Source: Tetrapyrgos nigripes
Lineage: Eukaryota; Basidiomycota; Agaricomycetes; Agaricales; Campanellaceae
DNA: 64,000 nt
Assembly (NCBI GenBank): GCA_013368315.1
Contig: JAACJM010000096.1
Coordinates: forward strand, 1-64,000
Direction: 5' to 3'
The translations under genes and the position numbers were made by a program. Every line of letters begins with the position of its first letter. The stretch's first letter is position 1. Below are positions 9,215 through 21,290 of the stretch, one piece after another. Below the pieces are notes generated by a model, which was not told where the DNA came from, did not search any database, and saw only the letters and a program-made list of their open reading frames with translations.

Positions 9215-11168
9215 ACACTTCATTGTCCTTGATGAATCCTAAATCTTTGTTGCCTCTGGGTGTTTCTTGTGGAATGCTGTGATCTTGCACTTCGAATTTT
9301 TGAGATTTGCAACTGGCTCCCATGAGTTATGACTGTCGTCATACCCTTTCCACTTGACAAGGTATTCCAGTTGCCTCCATTGTGTCCTGCTATCCAAAAG
9401 GGTGTCCACTTCATACTCAGGCTCATCCTCCCCCTCAAGGTATACTGGCTCTGGCTCCTCAGGTAAGAGCCCGTTCACCAAATTACCCTTGTAGGGGTAG
9501 AGTTGTCAACATGGAATACTGGGTGCAGATGATTAAGAGATTCAGGAAGGTCTAACCAATAGTCTAACTCTCCAACTTTTTCCATAATCTCGTATGGTCC
9601 CAACTGTTGATCCCCCAACTTGTCACTTGAAAGTTTCAAGTCGATGTCTTCCACACTCAACCAAACAGTCTCCAACCTTGAACTGATGTCCCTTCTGTTT
9701 CCCTCTTTCATACCCTTCCTTCATACAGCACTTGGCTAGGCGTAATGCTGATCCTGCATCTTTTCAAACCTGCCTTAGGACTTTGAGCCGATCTTCTACA
9801 TCTGGGATGCCTGTGTGACAGCCCACCAGTATGTTGAACAGAGGAAGGTAGCTGTAAGTCACCTCAAAAGGTGCCAAGCCATGTGCAGAGTGTGTGCAAG
9901 AGTTCAGAACAAACTCAGCCATAGGAAGGTGCTCTACCCAATCATCTTGCCTATAGTTGGTGTAGAGATGCAGGTATTTCTCCACTTCCTGGTTGGCTCA
10001 TTCTGTCTGTCCATTTGTCTGGGGTTGGTAGCCTGAGGAAAGGTTTGACTTGATCCTGAGACAATCTAGCAGAGAGTGCATGGCTTTGGCTGCAAACTGT
10101 GGGCCACAATCGGACACAAAGTGAAGTGGGAGGCTGTGAAGGCAGAAAATCTCTTGGTAGTATAGGTCAGCGACTTCAGTGGCAGTGATGCTAGAGGTGC
10201 AGGGAAGGGTATGGACTTTTTTTCCATAGAGGTCAGTGCAGACTAGGATTGCATCATAACCTTGTGAGGACGGTAGCTGTGTAATAGGGTTGACTCTGAC
10301 TTCTTCCCAGAGTCCTAAGGGTACATCCAAGGGTTGGATTACTGCTTGTGGGTGATGCTGTAGCTTCTTCCTGGCACACTTGTCACATCTCTCAACATAC
10401 TTCTCCACAAAGGAGCAAATGGTGGGCCACCAGAAGTGTGAGGTTACCAGATCAAGTGTCCCATGTAGCCCTGGATGTCCTGCTGATGGCTCATCATGGC
10501 ACTGTTCTACTATTGCCTTCCACAGCTCTTCATCTGGAGGAACGTAGACTCACCCCTTGTGGTATACCAATCATTATCCTCTTCCCATTCAGGTAAGCCA
10601 TTGGCAAGTCGTCGCAACCTCTCCTTCCTCAACTTCTCTAGTCCTTTTAACACCTCCACTTCTCTCCCCAGTGCCTGCCGAATCTGTTCCTCTAGGGGGT
10701 TGACCAGCACAGTAGCAGCAAGCCTTACAAAGTGTTCAGGTCTGAGTACTGTGGTTTCCAAGTTGTCTTCTCGGTCTGTAACTTGGTGGGAGGAAAGGCA
10801 AGAGAGAGTGTCTGCTTGGGTGTTTGCTTTGCCTGGGCAATGGACTAGTTGGAAGTCAAAGTGTGATAGCCAAAGGACCCATCTCGCTTGTCATCGACTG
10901 AGATCCTGTGCTGTTCACCAGAACTCTAGATTGGAGTGGTCTGTGATGATCTCAAAGGGCTGTGGTAGTCCTTCCAGATAACTCCACCAGTCCTTCAGTG
11001 CCTCGATAATAGCCAGCATCTCTCAGTTGTAGATTTCATAATTGCATTCAGCTGACTGCATGGATGCTGAATGGAATGCTACTGGGTGCCAAAGACTGTC
11101 TTCTAACATCTGCATCAGGGCTCCCCCTGTTGCAAAGCCAGAAGTGTCTACTTCAACTCGGGTAGGAC
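9215..11168 (-). pseudogene. Element B: RNase H, integrase and chromodomain
   Basis: The reading starts right at the element C insertion (11168) with RVEVDTSGFATGGAL (RNase H). It continues to HFDFQLVHCPGKANTQADTL, a linker, the integrase zinc module (MEKYVERCDKCARKKL), the core (FVSDCGPQFAAKAMHSLLD with an Asp; YQPQTNGQTE with the Glu region) and a chromodomain (EYEVDTLLDSR, LEYLVKWKGYDDSHNSWEPV), ending close to the polypurine tract. Frameshifts and stops occur at several points, so it is not functional. The upstream half, RT and protease, is at 18092-19940. Confidence 0.9.
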
Positions 11169-11998
11169 TGATATGAGTTGACCCGTGTTGGCAGTAGACT
11201 GATGGTGGGATATGATAAGTATGAACGAGCCATAAGACTGGTAAGGCTTCGTTTTGGTACACGCTAGGCAGAGGTATGTTCTATATGTGTGGAGGAATAG
11301 AATTGTTTTAAGGAAATGGGGATAGAGTTGAATTGAATGAAAGGCAAGGGCCGTTTGTATTGGTACTCGATGTCAAAATTTAATTGTAACGATAGATGGC
11401 AGTTAAGTGGATTGTATTGGTTGATTGAATGTGAATGATGTAGTTGATAATGGTGGCATGTTGGTGTTGTTGAGTGTGCAACATTGTTCTCTTAGAGAAA
11501 AAAGGTCAACGTTAAGATAAAATTGCAAGCTAAGGCTCGTAGTAGAGCCTTAGTCTTTAAGTACTAGTATAGGTGAGAAAATTTTAAATAGTATACCCTT
11601 GTTTTTCTCCTCACCTCTTCCTCTTTCTCAACAATTAGTTACCAGCTGATCTTTTACTTGTTGTCTTCTCCACTTTTTTCCTTGCTTTCTCACCTCATTC
11701 CTTTTCTTTTTGCACTCTAGGCCCCTTACTCATGTTTAAAGCCTGTTGTTTCTATTGGACATCCCACATTGCATCAACATGCGATAGTCCTCATTTTCCT
11801 GTGATGCCATATGATCCAATCCTTGTTCTTCGAGCTGTTGGTATCCTTTATTCACTACTATCCTGCCATTCCGATGGCTTCCCCATTTATCTTCACTTTT
11901 TCCCACATTCGGTTTTCTGTTCTCAGTATGTCTGGACTGATCTTTTATGTCTTGTGGCAATCCTGACACCTTGCATCCTTCTTGGTTAGTTCATAACA
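11169..11998 (-). mobile_element. 3' LTR of gypsy element C (830 bp)
   Basis: On the minus strand the LTR starts TGTTATGAACTAACC after a polypurine tract (AGAGGAGGGTAA at 11999-12010) and ends TCAACTCATATCA at 11169. It is followed by AGGAC (11164-11168), the same pentamer that flanks the other end (18092-18096). About 670 bp are shared with the partner LTR at 17403-18091. Confidence 0.9.
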
Positions 11999-12206
11999 TT
12001 ACCCTCCTCTTAGCGCTGAGCCCTCGAAGCCCTTGCGGTCCCTTCTACGTTTCCTTGTGCCAACAGCCAATATCTTTGTTTTTTTTATTAGTATCCATTT
12101 ATTCCACTTTGATGCAACTGGAGTCTGCTGTTGTTTCCTTTTTTAGGTTTTAAATTGGTAAGTGTTCCTTACAATGTGGCGATGTTGGTGAGGGCCCCTT
12201 TTCTCC

Positions 12207-12214
12207 TATAAAAG
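12207..12214 (+). promoter_or_regulatory. TATA box of the antisense gene in element C
   Basis: TATAAAAG lies 56 bases upstream of the ATG at 12270, in GC-poor context (CTCCTATAAAAGCTGGG). It points away from the 3' LTR, opposite to pol. The spacing is right for a fungal promoter with a short 5' leader. Confidence 0.55.
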
Positions 12215-12269
12215 CTGGGTATCCTGCCCCAAGTTTGGTCCATCCACACACTTGTGGTTTTATGCTCAC

Positions 12270-13730
12270 ATGGATTCTTCTCAACTTATGTATCCTCACA
12301 TTTCACCTCCATTTCAAGACGATGTACATCCCAGGTCAGCTGAAATGGTTGCTGACGATTGACTTTCGATGTACGTGTTGACTTTGCAGATTGTTGCTGT
12401 TTAATGGGGAAGGTTTTCTTGATTTTAGGTCACGCTCTTTGAACATTCCTGATATCATTCAGGTGCAAAATGAATGTGCAACTCTGAGAATGGAATTAGA
12501 GGCTTTGAGAACTGAAGTGGGTAGGCTTTTGGACAAGAGAGCCCGTCTTCTTTCTGGCATGGACCATGAACATCAACAATTTGATGAGTGAGTTATTTTT
12601 TAAAAATAGGTGACATGATTTAGGAAATGACCCCGTTGTAGGTTTGCCACTACTATGTGAGCAAAGGTGGTGGAAGTGGAAGGGGGCATTGGTGAGTTTA
12701 CCTATTCATTTTCCCATCCTGTTGTTTTTTATTTTTTATTTTAATGACCTGCTTCCTCCAGATTTCCTCTGTCTGCTCTGACTTGTGTCTCGAACTTGGA
12801 GTGCGTTGTTTTTATGGGAATGCTGATCATTGCTCGACTACTGTAGGGGTGGTTCAATCGGGGGTGGGTACAGCCATGTCTCTGGTTCATGAGGCTATTA
12901 ACGATGGAAATATGGATATTATTCGCAATCATTTTAAGGTGGTGAGTGCTGTGTTGGATGTGCTTTTTATGACCATGAACCATGTTTCTGACAGTTCCAA
13001 AGCCACCATCGGAATTGTTTCCGATGCTGAGGAATGTTTCATGAAACATTTCACATCCATCACTGTTAGTCCTGTGGAGGAAAAGAATGGTCTTTATCTG
13101 TGTGTGGTTGGCATATCATTTTTACATTCTTTGTCCTGATCCTTTTTTATTTTTTATTTTTAGGGTGCCTTTTGCCTTTCCCCATGCTCTCCCCATCTAT
13201 TTTCCTCAGATTCCTTCTGTTACCTCAATTTATCGTCCTGTCATCAATCCTGCTTCAACTACCGTTTCTCTTGACAATGTTGTTGAGGATCCCTCACCTC
13301 CTGTTTCCGATCCAGCCTCTACCTCTTTGTTGTCCTTGGTCCCACCTGTAGTCGAGCCTCCTACTGACCCTCCTGAGGGTAGGTGACGATCTTATAGGCC
13401 CAGATGTAAACCTCATTCCCCATACAACTTTGATTATTCTTACCATCCTTCATCCTCTCGTTGTCAATCTCGTAATAGGTATTCCTCCAGCTAACTTTTT
13501 CTTTCTATTCGTAGTACTGAATTGACTTGTTTCGTAGTCAATCGCATAGGGGTACTGAAAGCGGTGGACTGGAGCCTGGTGAAATCCAGACTACTCCTGC
13601 TCCTAGTTCTTTCTGTCCACATACTGCTCCCTGTGCTCGCACTCAGACTGGTGTTTGTGAAGCTCGTGTCACTTGTACAGGTGCTGAGTCTGGATCAGTC
13701 AACGATTCCTTTCTGAATCTGTCACTCTAG
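12270..13730 (+). CDS. Spliced gene on the strand opposite to pol, inside element C
   Basis: The gene sits between the C-terminal end of pol and the 3' LTR of element C and runs against pol. Exon 1 (12270-12334) reads MDSSQLMYPHISPPFQDDVH. A 55-bp intron joins it in phase to an exon that holds a coiled-coil-like segment (LRMELEALRTEVGRLLDK, to 12587). Later open blocks are 12762-13105 (CLELGVRCFYGNADH, EAINDGNMDIIRNHFKVVSA), a Pro/Ser-rich block from about 13163 (PPVVEPPTDPPEG), an Arg/Ser-rich block with one TGA, and a tail ending LNLSL at a TAG. Introns with GT-AG ends and pyrimidine tracts separate them. I could not fit the phase around the 12588-12761 introns, so a lesion or missed splice is possible. 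No known domain recognised; not gag, pol or env. Confidence 0.55.
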
Positions 13731-14149
13731 AGAGGGAGTGTTTTGCAGCAGGAATTGAAGATTTTAGTATCCTGATCTGAATTATGTCCCCATCCTATGT
13801 TCCAATATGCCTTATATGTTCTCTATGATTTCTCGTTGTCCATGAGGCTTTTTAGCCCGTCCTTCTACCAGTTGTAGTTTGTAGCACACTCCTTGAATAT
13901 CATCCTTGTTGTCGCATTCTCTTTTATCTCTTTCTTCTGGATTCCCATCTTCAAGCTGTGAGGTTATTGGATTTTTACAATTCTCGTCATGGTCAGGGTT
14001 GGGATGATTTTGGTGCATTTTGTTACTCCCAGTAGTGTTGAGATGGAGCTGCTGAATATCCAAATTCGTTTTGGTGCTTATTTGATATTGTAGATGGAGA
14101 AGGTTGTTTTGTTGTAAAGGGTTCTAGTTTCGATTTTTCCTGTTAGGGT

Positions 14150-15768
14150 TGTCATTTCTGCAGCTGGAACCTAGGTGAGTGTTGTCTTTCTGTTTCTGTT
14201 GGTTGCGACTGTGTGGTTATTGGGGGCTGGAACCTGGGTAACCTTTTTCCCCTTTCCAAGGCATCCATCTGTTCCTTGGTTGCGTTTAGTTTTTCAGGAT
14301 GGAGTCGTTGGTAGTCTTCTAGGCTGTCCAACACATGTTCGAATTGTCACAATGGTTCCCAGGTATCCTCCTCTTCGTTGTATCCCCTCCATCATACTAA
14401 AAAATTCAAGACTCCTCTCTCTAGTTTTGAGTCAATTATATGTTCAATCTCGTATATTCCTTTTTCCTCATTAACGATCACTGTTTTGTGGGGTGGTGGT
14501 TGGGGTTCCTTTTGTAGTTGGTCAGGGTAGTACTTGGTTAGGAGTTTAGTGTGAAATACATTGTGTATTTTGCTCATTGATTTCGGAAGTCGTAACTGGT
14601 ATGCATGAGATCCCACTTTGTTGACTATCTTCAGTGGGCCAACCCTTTTATAGTCTAGCTTTTTGGTACTCCTTTTTGTCTTCAAGTTCTCAGTGTTCAG
14701 CCAAACTTCCATTCCCATCTCAAATTCATCAGGTGAGTTTTTCCTTTTCTCATCATATCGTTCTTTTGTCCTTAGGTTAATCCTTTTTATCTCTTCTTTG
14801 AGATAACTGTGGACTTCCACGATGTCCTTAGCTTTCTGTTGGGCCATGTGATTGCTGACTCCTTTGATGGCATAGGATAATCGGGGGTGGAATCCTTTAT
14901 TTGCGAAGAAAGGGGAGACCCCTATTGCTTCATGAGGTGAGTCGTTGTAGGCATATTCCGCTAGTGGCAATAGCTCATCCCAATCGTCCTGATCGTAGTT
15001 TATGTATAGGCAAAGGTATTGTTCCAAAGTTTGGTTGGTACGTTCAGTTTGTCCATCTGTTTCCGGGTGGTAGGCAGTTGAAAAGTTTAATCTTATATCC
15101 AGTATGTCACATAATGCTCTCCAAAATTTAGATACTAACATCGTTCCTCTGTCTGATACAATGTCGTCTGGCAATCTGTGTTTAACAAATACGTGTTTGA
15201 GAAATAGTTTTGATAGGTCCTCGGCTGTGTCTGTAGTGTAGCAAGGAATGAAGATGCCCATTTTGGATAATCGACACACGACAACCATTATGGCGTCATA
15301 CCCATGTGCCTTCAGGAGTTCGGTGATATGGTCAACAGAGATTGAGCTCCACAGTCGTCTCCCAATTGGTAAGGGTTTTAGGAGTCCATATGGTTTATGT
15401 CTTGATGCTTTTGCTCTGTGACAGGCTTCACAGGACCTAACATAGCTTTTAACGTCACAATGAAGTTTTGGCCAGTAATACGTGTGTTGTATCATTTTGG
15501 CTGTTTTTCGAATTCCTGGATGTCCCTGCAATTTGTGGTCATGATGGTTTTGTAGAACTTCTAGTCGGAGGTTTCCTTCATTAGGGATGTAGATCAATCT
15601 GTTCTGTAGTAGGAGTCCTTCTTCTACTTTAAATACACCTGGTTCTGGTCCTTCTGCAATCCACTTTCCTTCAACAAACAATCCGTCTTTGGTACATGCT
15701 CTTATCTTTTTTAGCAGTAAATCCTTGTTCATGACAGCAGTGGTGCATAGCCATTCTGGTGGTATCAA
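14150..15768 (-). pseudogene. Element C: integrase and chromodomain
   Basis: A 458-codon open stretch (15768-14392) carries the whole integrase: zinc module (HDHKLQGHPGIRKTAKMIQH...CEACHRAKA), core with Asp in SVDHITELL, Asp in IVSDRGTMLVSKF, and Glu in TDGQTERTNQTLEQYL, then the C-terminal fold (GPLKIVNKVGSHAYQLRLP, IHNVFHTKLL). The chromodomain starts in the same frame (IYEIEHIIDSKLERGVLNFL) and, after a stop, continues WRGYNEEEDTWEPL and LDSLEDYQRLHPEK. It is the best preserved pol segment in the window, so C is the youngest of the stack, which agrees with its innermost position. Confidence 0.9.
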
Positions 15769-17310
15769 GATTTTTTCGTTGTGGCTATTTCTGGATTCAA
15801 TTTCTGTTTTCCTGGGGTATACATCAGCTCATCATGTGAGTGCATCTGGTTTCCCTCCTAGTCTTCCTGGTTGATAGTTGATGGTGAAATCGAAACTGGA
15901 TAGGAACTCTGACCAGTGGGCTTGCCTATGACTCAGCTTCTTTGTCATCATGAAGAACTGTAGATTATTGTGGTCTGTATAGACTTCAATCAGGTAGCGC
16001 GACCCTTCAAGGTAAGCACACCGATTTTTTAAAGGAGTCTACAATCGCTAACAGTTCTTTGTCGTATATGTCATAATTTAGTTCAGCTTGTCCCATTGAT
16101 TGAGCGTAGAAGGCCACTGGATGGATTTCGCCAGTTTCGGGGTGAGGTTGGGATATTACTCCAGCTATCACATAATCTGACACGTCAGATTCTACCATGA
16201 TGGGGAGATTTGGATCAAAATGTCGTAAAATTGGAGCCTCAGTAAATGCTTCTTTTAGTAAGTCAAAAACATTCTGACATTGCCAGGTCCATTGGTAGGG
16301 CTTGTTTTTTGAAGTCAGAGCTGTCAGGGGTTTTACAATCCCAGAATAGTTATCGATGAATCTCCAATAGAAGTTTGCAAAGCCTAAAAAACTTTGGACT
16401 TCCTTAACACAGGTTGGTTCTCTCCAATTTTTGATGACCTCTACTTTTTTAGAATCCATCTTAACTCCTTCTGACGATACCAGGACATCCAAATATTCCA
16501 CTGTATCTGTGTGGAACTCACATTTGGATGGCTTGAGGTGTAAGTTGTTCCTTTCCTGGACATCTTGAACATGAACTTCTTTGTTTTCTGAAAGGATTAA
16601 GATGTCGTCAAGGTAGATGACTACCCTGATGTCTACCATATCATGAAAAATATCGTTCATGAACTGTTGGAAAACTGATGGGGAATTGGTCAATCCAAAT
16701 GGCATGACCAAATATTCGAAAGCTCCATATCTCGTTCTGAATGCCGTTTTCTATTCATGCCCTTCCACTACTCTCACGTTGTTGTATCCCACTTGTAAGT
16801 CTAGTTTTGTGAAGATTTTCGCTTTTCAGAGTCTGTCGATTAAGTCTCTTTGTTTAAGGCTTGGAAGTCAATACACATCCTTAGTGTGCCATCCTTCTTT
16901 TTTGCGAATAATACTGGTGCTCCTATAGGTGATTTGGATGCACAAATGAATCCCATCCCCAACATTTCATCCAAATAGTCCTTCAAGGCTTTCAATTCTG
17001 TTTCTGACATATTGTACAGTTTTCTGGGTGGGGGTAGGGGGTTGTCCCCAGTATCAATAGTGACATCGAATGGTCTATGGGGTAGCATGCACAATGCTTC
17101 TTTCACCAAGAAGATGTGTGTCCATGAGTGGTATTCTTCTGGTACGAGTCATTTAATTTCTTCCTCCTTTTTCGTGTCTTCCTCCTCCCTTTCTTTTAGG
17201 GCACTAGTTCTTCCCATCATTTTCTCGGTATCGATACTTATTTCGTCATTGATTGGTTTGATATAGAGTGAAAAGATTTTGCATCCTTGTTTCACTGGAA
17301 GCAAATCCCT
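15769..17310 (-). pseudogene. Element C: reverse transcriptase and RNase H
   Basis: From 17300 down: [38 protein letters not shown] (RT), a frame break near 16740-16850, MPFGLTNSPSVFQQFMND, the catalytic VVIYLDDILIL, FLGFANFYWRFI, and the RNase H start ([29 protein letters not shown]). The connection to integrase ([18 protein letters not shown]) follows. Upstream of about 17300 there is no protease or gag: the sequence passes within 100 bases into the 5' LTR. The element is thus internally deleted and depends on others for gag, if it ever moved in this form. Confidence 0.9.
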
Positions 17311-17402
17311 GTCAATACACTGCCATACAGGGGTATTACAGCAGCCTTACTACAAGTCATTCAATAAGTAATACACCTTACATTACAGGAGTATTACAAA
17401 CA
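17311..17402. other. Deletion junction between RT start and 5' LTR of element C
   Basis: A 92-bp filler with two imperfect inverted blocks (ACAGGGGTATTACA and ATTACAGGAGTATTACA) replaces the LTR end, primer-binding site, gag and protease. The corresponding first 150 bp of the partner LTR (11169-11325) have no match here. Confidence 0.5.
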
Positions 17403-18091
17403 CATATATTAGGGATAGAGTTGAATTGAATGAAAGGCAAGGGTCGTTTGTATTGGTACTCGATGTCAAAATTTAATTGTAACAATAGATGGCAGTTAAG
17501 TGGATTGTATTGGTTGATTGAATGTGAATGATGTAGTTGATAATGGTGGCATGTTGGTGTTGTTGAGCGTGCGACGTTGTTCTCTTAGAGAAAAAAGGTC
17601 AACGTTAAGATAAAATTGCAAGCTAAGGCTCGTAGTAGAGCCTTAGTCTTTAAGTACTAGTACAGGTGAAAAAATTTTAAATAGTATATCCTCACTTTTC
17701 TCCTCACCTCTTCCTCTTTCTCAACAATTAGTTACCAGCTGATCTTTTACTTGTTGCCTTCTCCACTTTTTCCCTTGCTTTCTTGCCTCATTCCTTTTCT
17801 TTTTGCACTCTAGGCCCCTTACTCGTGTTTAAAGCCTGTTGTTTCTATTGGACATCCCGCATTGCATCAACATGCGATAGTCCTCATTTTCCTGTGATGC
17901 CATATGATCCAATCCTTGTTCTTTGAGCTGTCGGTATCCTTTATTCACTACTATCCTGCCATTCTGATGGCTTCCCCATTTATCTTCACTTTTTCCCACA
18001 TTTGGTTTTCTGTTCTCAGTATGTCCAGACTGAGCTTTTATGTCTTGCAGCAATCCTGATGCCTCGCATCCTTCTTGGTTAGTTCATAACA
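17403..18091 (-). mobile_element. 5' LTR of gypsy element C, truncated
   Basis: It matches 11325-11998 closely, from GGGATAGAGTTGAATTGAAT to GTTAGTTCATAACA. The outer flank is AGGAC (18092-18096). Differences from the partner are mostly C/T or G/A changes at CpG sites, for example GAGCGTGCGACGTTG here against GAGTGTGCAACATTG there. Confidence 0.88.
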
Positions 18092-19940
18092 AGGACGATC
18101 TGGTGACCAGAGTGTAAGAATGGGAGCAGATGTGAAGGCAGTTCAAAGGGAGTCAAAGGCTTCCTGTTGTTGAGTTTCCCAGTTAAATGAGATGTCTTTA
18201 TGTGTAAGGTCGTTCAGAGGTTGAGCAGTTTTGGCAAGGTTCTGTATGAATCGTCAATAGAAGTTAGCAAAGCCCAAGAATGCCCAGACGTCACAGACAT
18301 TGCAGGGGACTGGCCAGTGCTGTACTGCTGCCACCTTCACAGGGTCCATATGGACTTGCCCCTCCTGGATAATCAACCCAAGATATTCTATCTCTTCCCG
18401 TTCAAACTCACATTTCTCTGGCCTCATATACAGATCATTCCTTTTCAACCTGGCTAGCACTTCCCAAACCACCTCTCGATGCTCTTCCAGAGTCCCACTG
18501 AAGATCAGGATGTCATAAAGATAAACTGCTACCTTTCCTGCTGTGATCAAGTCTGAGAAGATGGAGTTCATGAGGCCCTGGAAAGTAGCTGGTGAGTTTG
18601 TCAATCCGAAGAACATGACAGTAGGTTCAAAGAGCCCTCAGTTGGTTGCAAACGCTGCCTTCCACTCATCCCCCTGTTTGACCTGGACATTGTTATACCC
18701 CCAATGTACATCAAACTTGGTGAAGTACTTGGGACCTTGAAGGTGACTGACTATGTCAGCAACGAGGAGAAGAGGCTAGCAGTTCTTAATAGTGTACTTG
18801 TTTAGACATCAGTAATCCTGAACAAACTGAAGTTTCCCATCTTTCTTCTTCACACGGAAGACAGGAGAGGACAGAGGGGATTTGGAGGGTTGGATATAAC
18901 CCTTATGGATATTCTCATCGAGGAATTGATCGAGCTCCTGCTGTTCATTGATGGACATCAGGTAGATCTTGGTTTGTAGGGTGGCAGGTGCTCCAGGTAC
19001 CAGTTCAATAGCATGATCCCAGGGTTTGTGTGCAGGGAGGCATTCTGACTCAGCTTCAGAGAAGACCTGAGAATAATCCCAATATTGAGGAGGGACTATC
19101 TCATCAAACAACTGTTTTGGTTTCATCCAGTTTGCTTCCTCAGCCAGCTGTTGCGAGTAAGTGAACCCTGCAACACACCAGACTTCTTCTCCAGTGTCAG
19201 CGAGGATCCCTGCTTTCTTCCAGGAATGCCTTGTGGCCCAATTAGCATGAATACAATAGACTTGAGGTTCCTCCTCTGTTTCTGTTGCCAGATCTGGGGG
19301 TTGGTCTGTGGGTGCATATGTTCCCTGAGGAATCGCCTGGGTTGATTTGGACTCTGTGCCTTCTAGGATGGCGTTTCCCCTTGGGGTTGGTCCAAAATTG
19401 ATAGCAACGAACTGATCCTGATTGGGGACCTCTTCCACTGATGGGGGTAGTGCCATAGGGATTTGCAGCTGGCCACTTGTCCAGTCAATCTGTGGGTTCA
19501 TCTTACACAACCAGGGAAGGCCCAGGATGACATCTTCTCTGCCTAGGTCTGTAGCCAGAAAATCTAGCCATGTCTCCTGTCCATCTGCTGTCATAGTTAG
19601 CCAGCAGAACCGATCTATACGCCCTGCTCAGTTAAGGGTCCCATCAATGTTGTAGACATCTAGGGGTTTACAAAGGGGATAGGTTTGGATCCAGTGTTGC
19701 TTTACAAATGTTTGTCCCAGGAACAAACCTGTAGCTCCACTGTCAACCATTGCCACTACCACTGCCTCATTTTGTCTTCCTCGGAGTTTCACATGTATAC
19801 GGAAGTGGGAAGCACAAGATTCTATTTCAGGGGTACTGGATATGGTACTTGAAGGAATAGAATCATATGAGGAACAAGAGAGCATGTGGGTAGTCAAGGG
19901 TGTTTGTGCCATGGTAGGAACGGACACCTGTTTCAAAAAC
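18092..19940 (-). pseudogene. Element B: protease and reverse transcriptase
   Basis: From 19936 down: retroviral-type protease (AVVVAMVDSGATGLFLGQTF with catalytic DSG), the flap end (DVILGLPWLCKMNPQIDW), a linker, RT start (WDHAIELVPGAPATLQTKIY, SSPVFRVKKKDGKLQFVQDY), MFFGLTNSPATFQGLMN, then the active site as YLYD in place of YLDD (VAVYLYDILIFSG), and FLGFANFY. The loss of the first active-site Asp, plus frame breaks near 18620-18810 and 19600, shows a dead enzyme. The reading is cut at 18092 by element C and resumes at 11168. Confidence 0.9.
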
Positions 19941-20159
19941 GCTGTTGGTTAGCGATGGTACAGAGTAAGGCAGTTTGATTGGTGATAGATTTTTGCAAGG
20001 CAGTGAGTACAGATGATGATTCAGTGGATGAGGAAGCAGTGACAGTGGCAGTGGAGGCAGGAGCAGAGGTAGAAGATGGTGGATCATCAGGGAAGAGACT
20101 AAAAGAGTCACTTCCAGTGGCAGCCACATGCTGTCTACTTCAGCCTCCTCCTCTGGGTT

Positions 20160-21290
20160 GACCCATGTATCGGTCCTAACAGATGGAAGAGCGATGACCC
20201 ATCCTCTCACAGTAGTCACACTTGTCATGTCCATGGTTCCCATCCCATTTCAGGTGATCCTTGGAGCTGCAGCCATAGCAGCGCCCCTGCATTGCCTTCT
20301 GGTAGTCCACAAAGGTGTGTCCATTACCCTGGGGATGCTCAGTATGGGAGGTGTCAACATCCATGGCATTAGGGTCTCGTGCAGAGGAGAATTTGGAGAG
20401 GGACGGCTTTCCTAGGAGTTCAGCCAGGGTCTGTTCTACATGGAGTGCTCTGTTAATCAACTCGTCCAGGTTCTTAGGGGCCTCCTTCTGTCCTAGCTCC
20501 ACATTCGCCAATGGGAACAGTAGGTCCTTATGAAGGCATTTCCAGAACTTGTACTGGAGGTCCTTGTCTGAAAACCTGGTCTTCTCTGCCCACTGCTTGA
20601 AAATCTGAGAGAACTCCGAGACTCTTTTATCTCCCTGCCTTAACACCTCAAGCTTGTTCTGGGCCAGCTGTTGCTCGTTTGCTACCCCAAACTGAACCTT
20701 TAGTGCATGGGTGAAATTGTCCCAGTTCCCTTCCCAGGGAAAGACTGCTCCAGCTTCTTCTGCTCAGACTCTGCTGATATGACAAACATACTCTGCGGCC
20801 CATTCTGCAGTGGATCCCTCCATCATGAAAAGTGCCTCTTGAGTTTCCCATTATTGAATTTGAGCCATTTCTGTTCTCTGGCCCAGAGAATAAAAAGAGA
20901 TAGGAACGAGTCAAGTTTGGCTGGCTCGCCTTTGAACAGGGCAGGTTTGGGAGTTTTTGTCTGAGGATTCATGGGTAGGTCTATTGACCAAATTGGTGAT
21001 TGCCTGTTGCAGCTGGTTCTGGTTGTTGACCAGAGCCTGAAGGAGGTTTTCAAGGGCAGCAGAGGACATGTCGATGTCAGTGATTGGGGAGGCAACAGGA
21101 CTGAGTGGGGCTGGTGACACAGGAAGAGGGGACAGATTGGATGTGAGTGTAGGACTGGGGTGGGCTGTTGGTATGGCAGAAGGTGGAGCAGATAGCGGAA
21201 GTGGAGTGTGAGCAAGATCTGGTGATGGAGCAGTGGAAGTACTGAATTCAGAAGCAGAAAATGGCAGGTGGCTAAAGGCAAGACGTAGGA
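20160..21290 (-). pseudogene. Element B: gag
   Basis: Minus-strand frames read a low-complexity Pro/Ser N-terminus, a helical capsid part (LDSFLSLFILWAREQKWLKF, DNFTHALKVQFGVANEQQLA, RVSEFSQIFKQWAEKTRFSD, LINRALHVEQTLAEL) and a zinc knuckle CDYCERMGHRSSIC (CX2CX4HX4C) preceded by a degenerate one (CYGCSSKDH). This is the Retrotrans_gag type found in fungal chromoviruses. Frames change near 20650 and 20900. The protease at 19936 follows. Confidence 0.87.
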
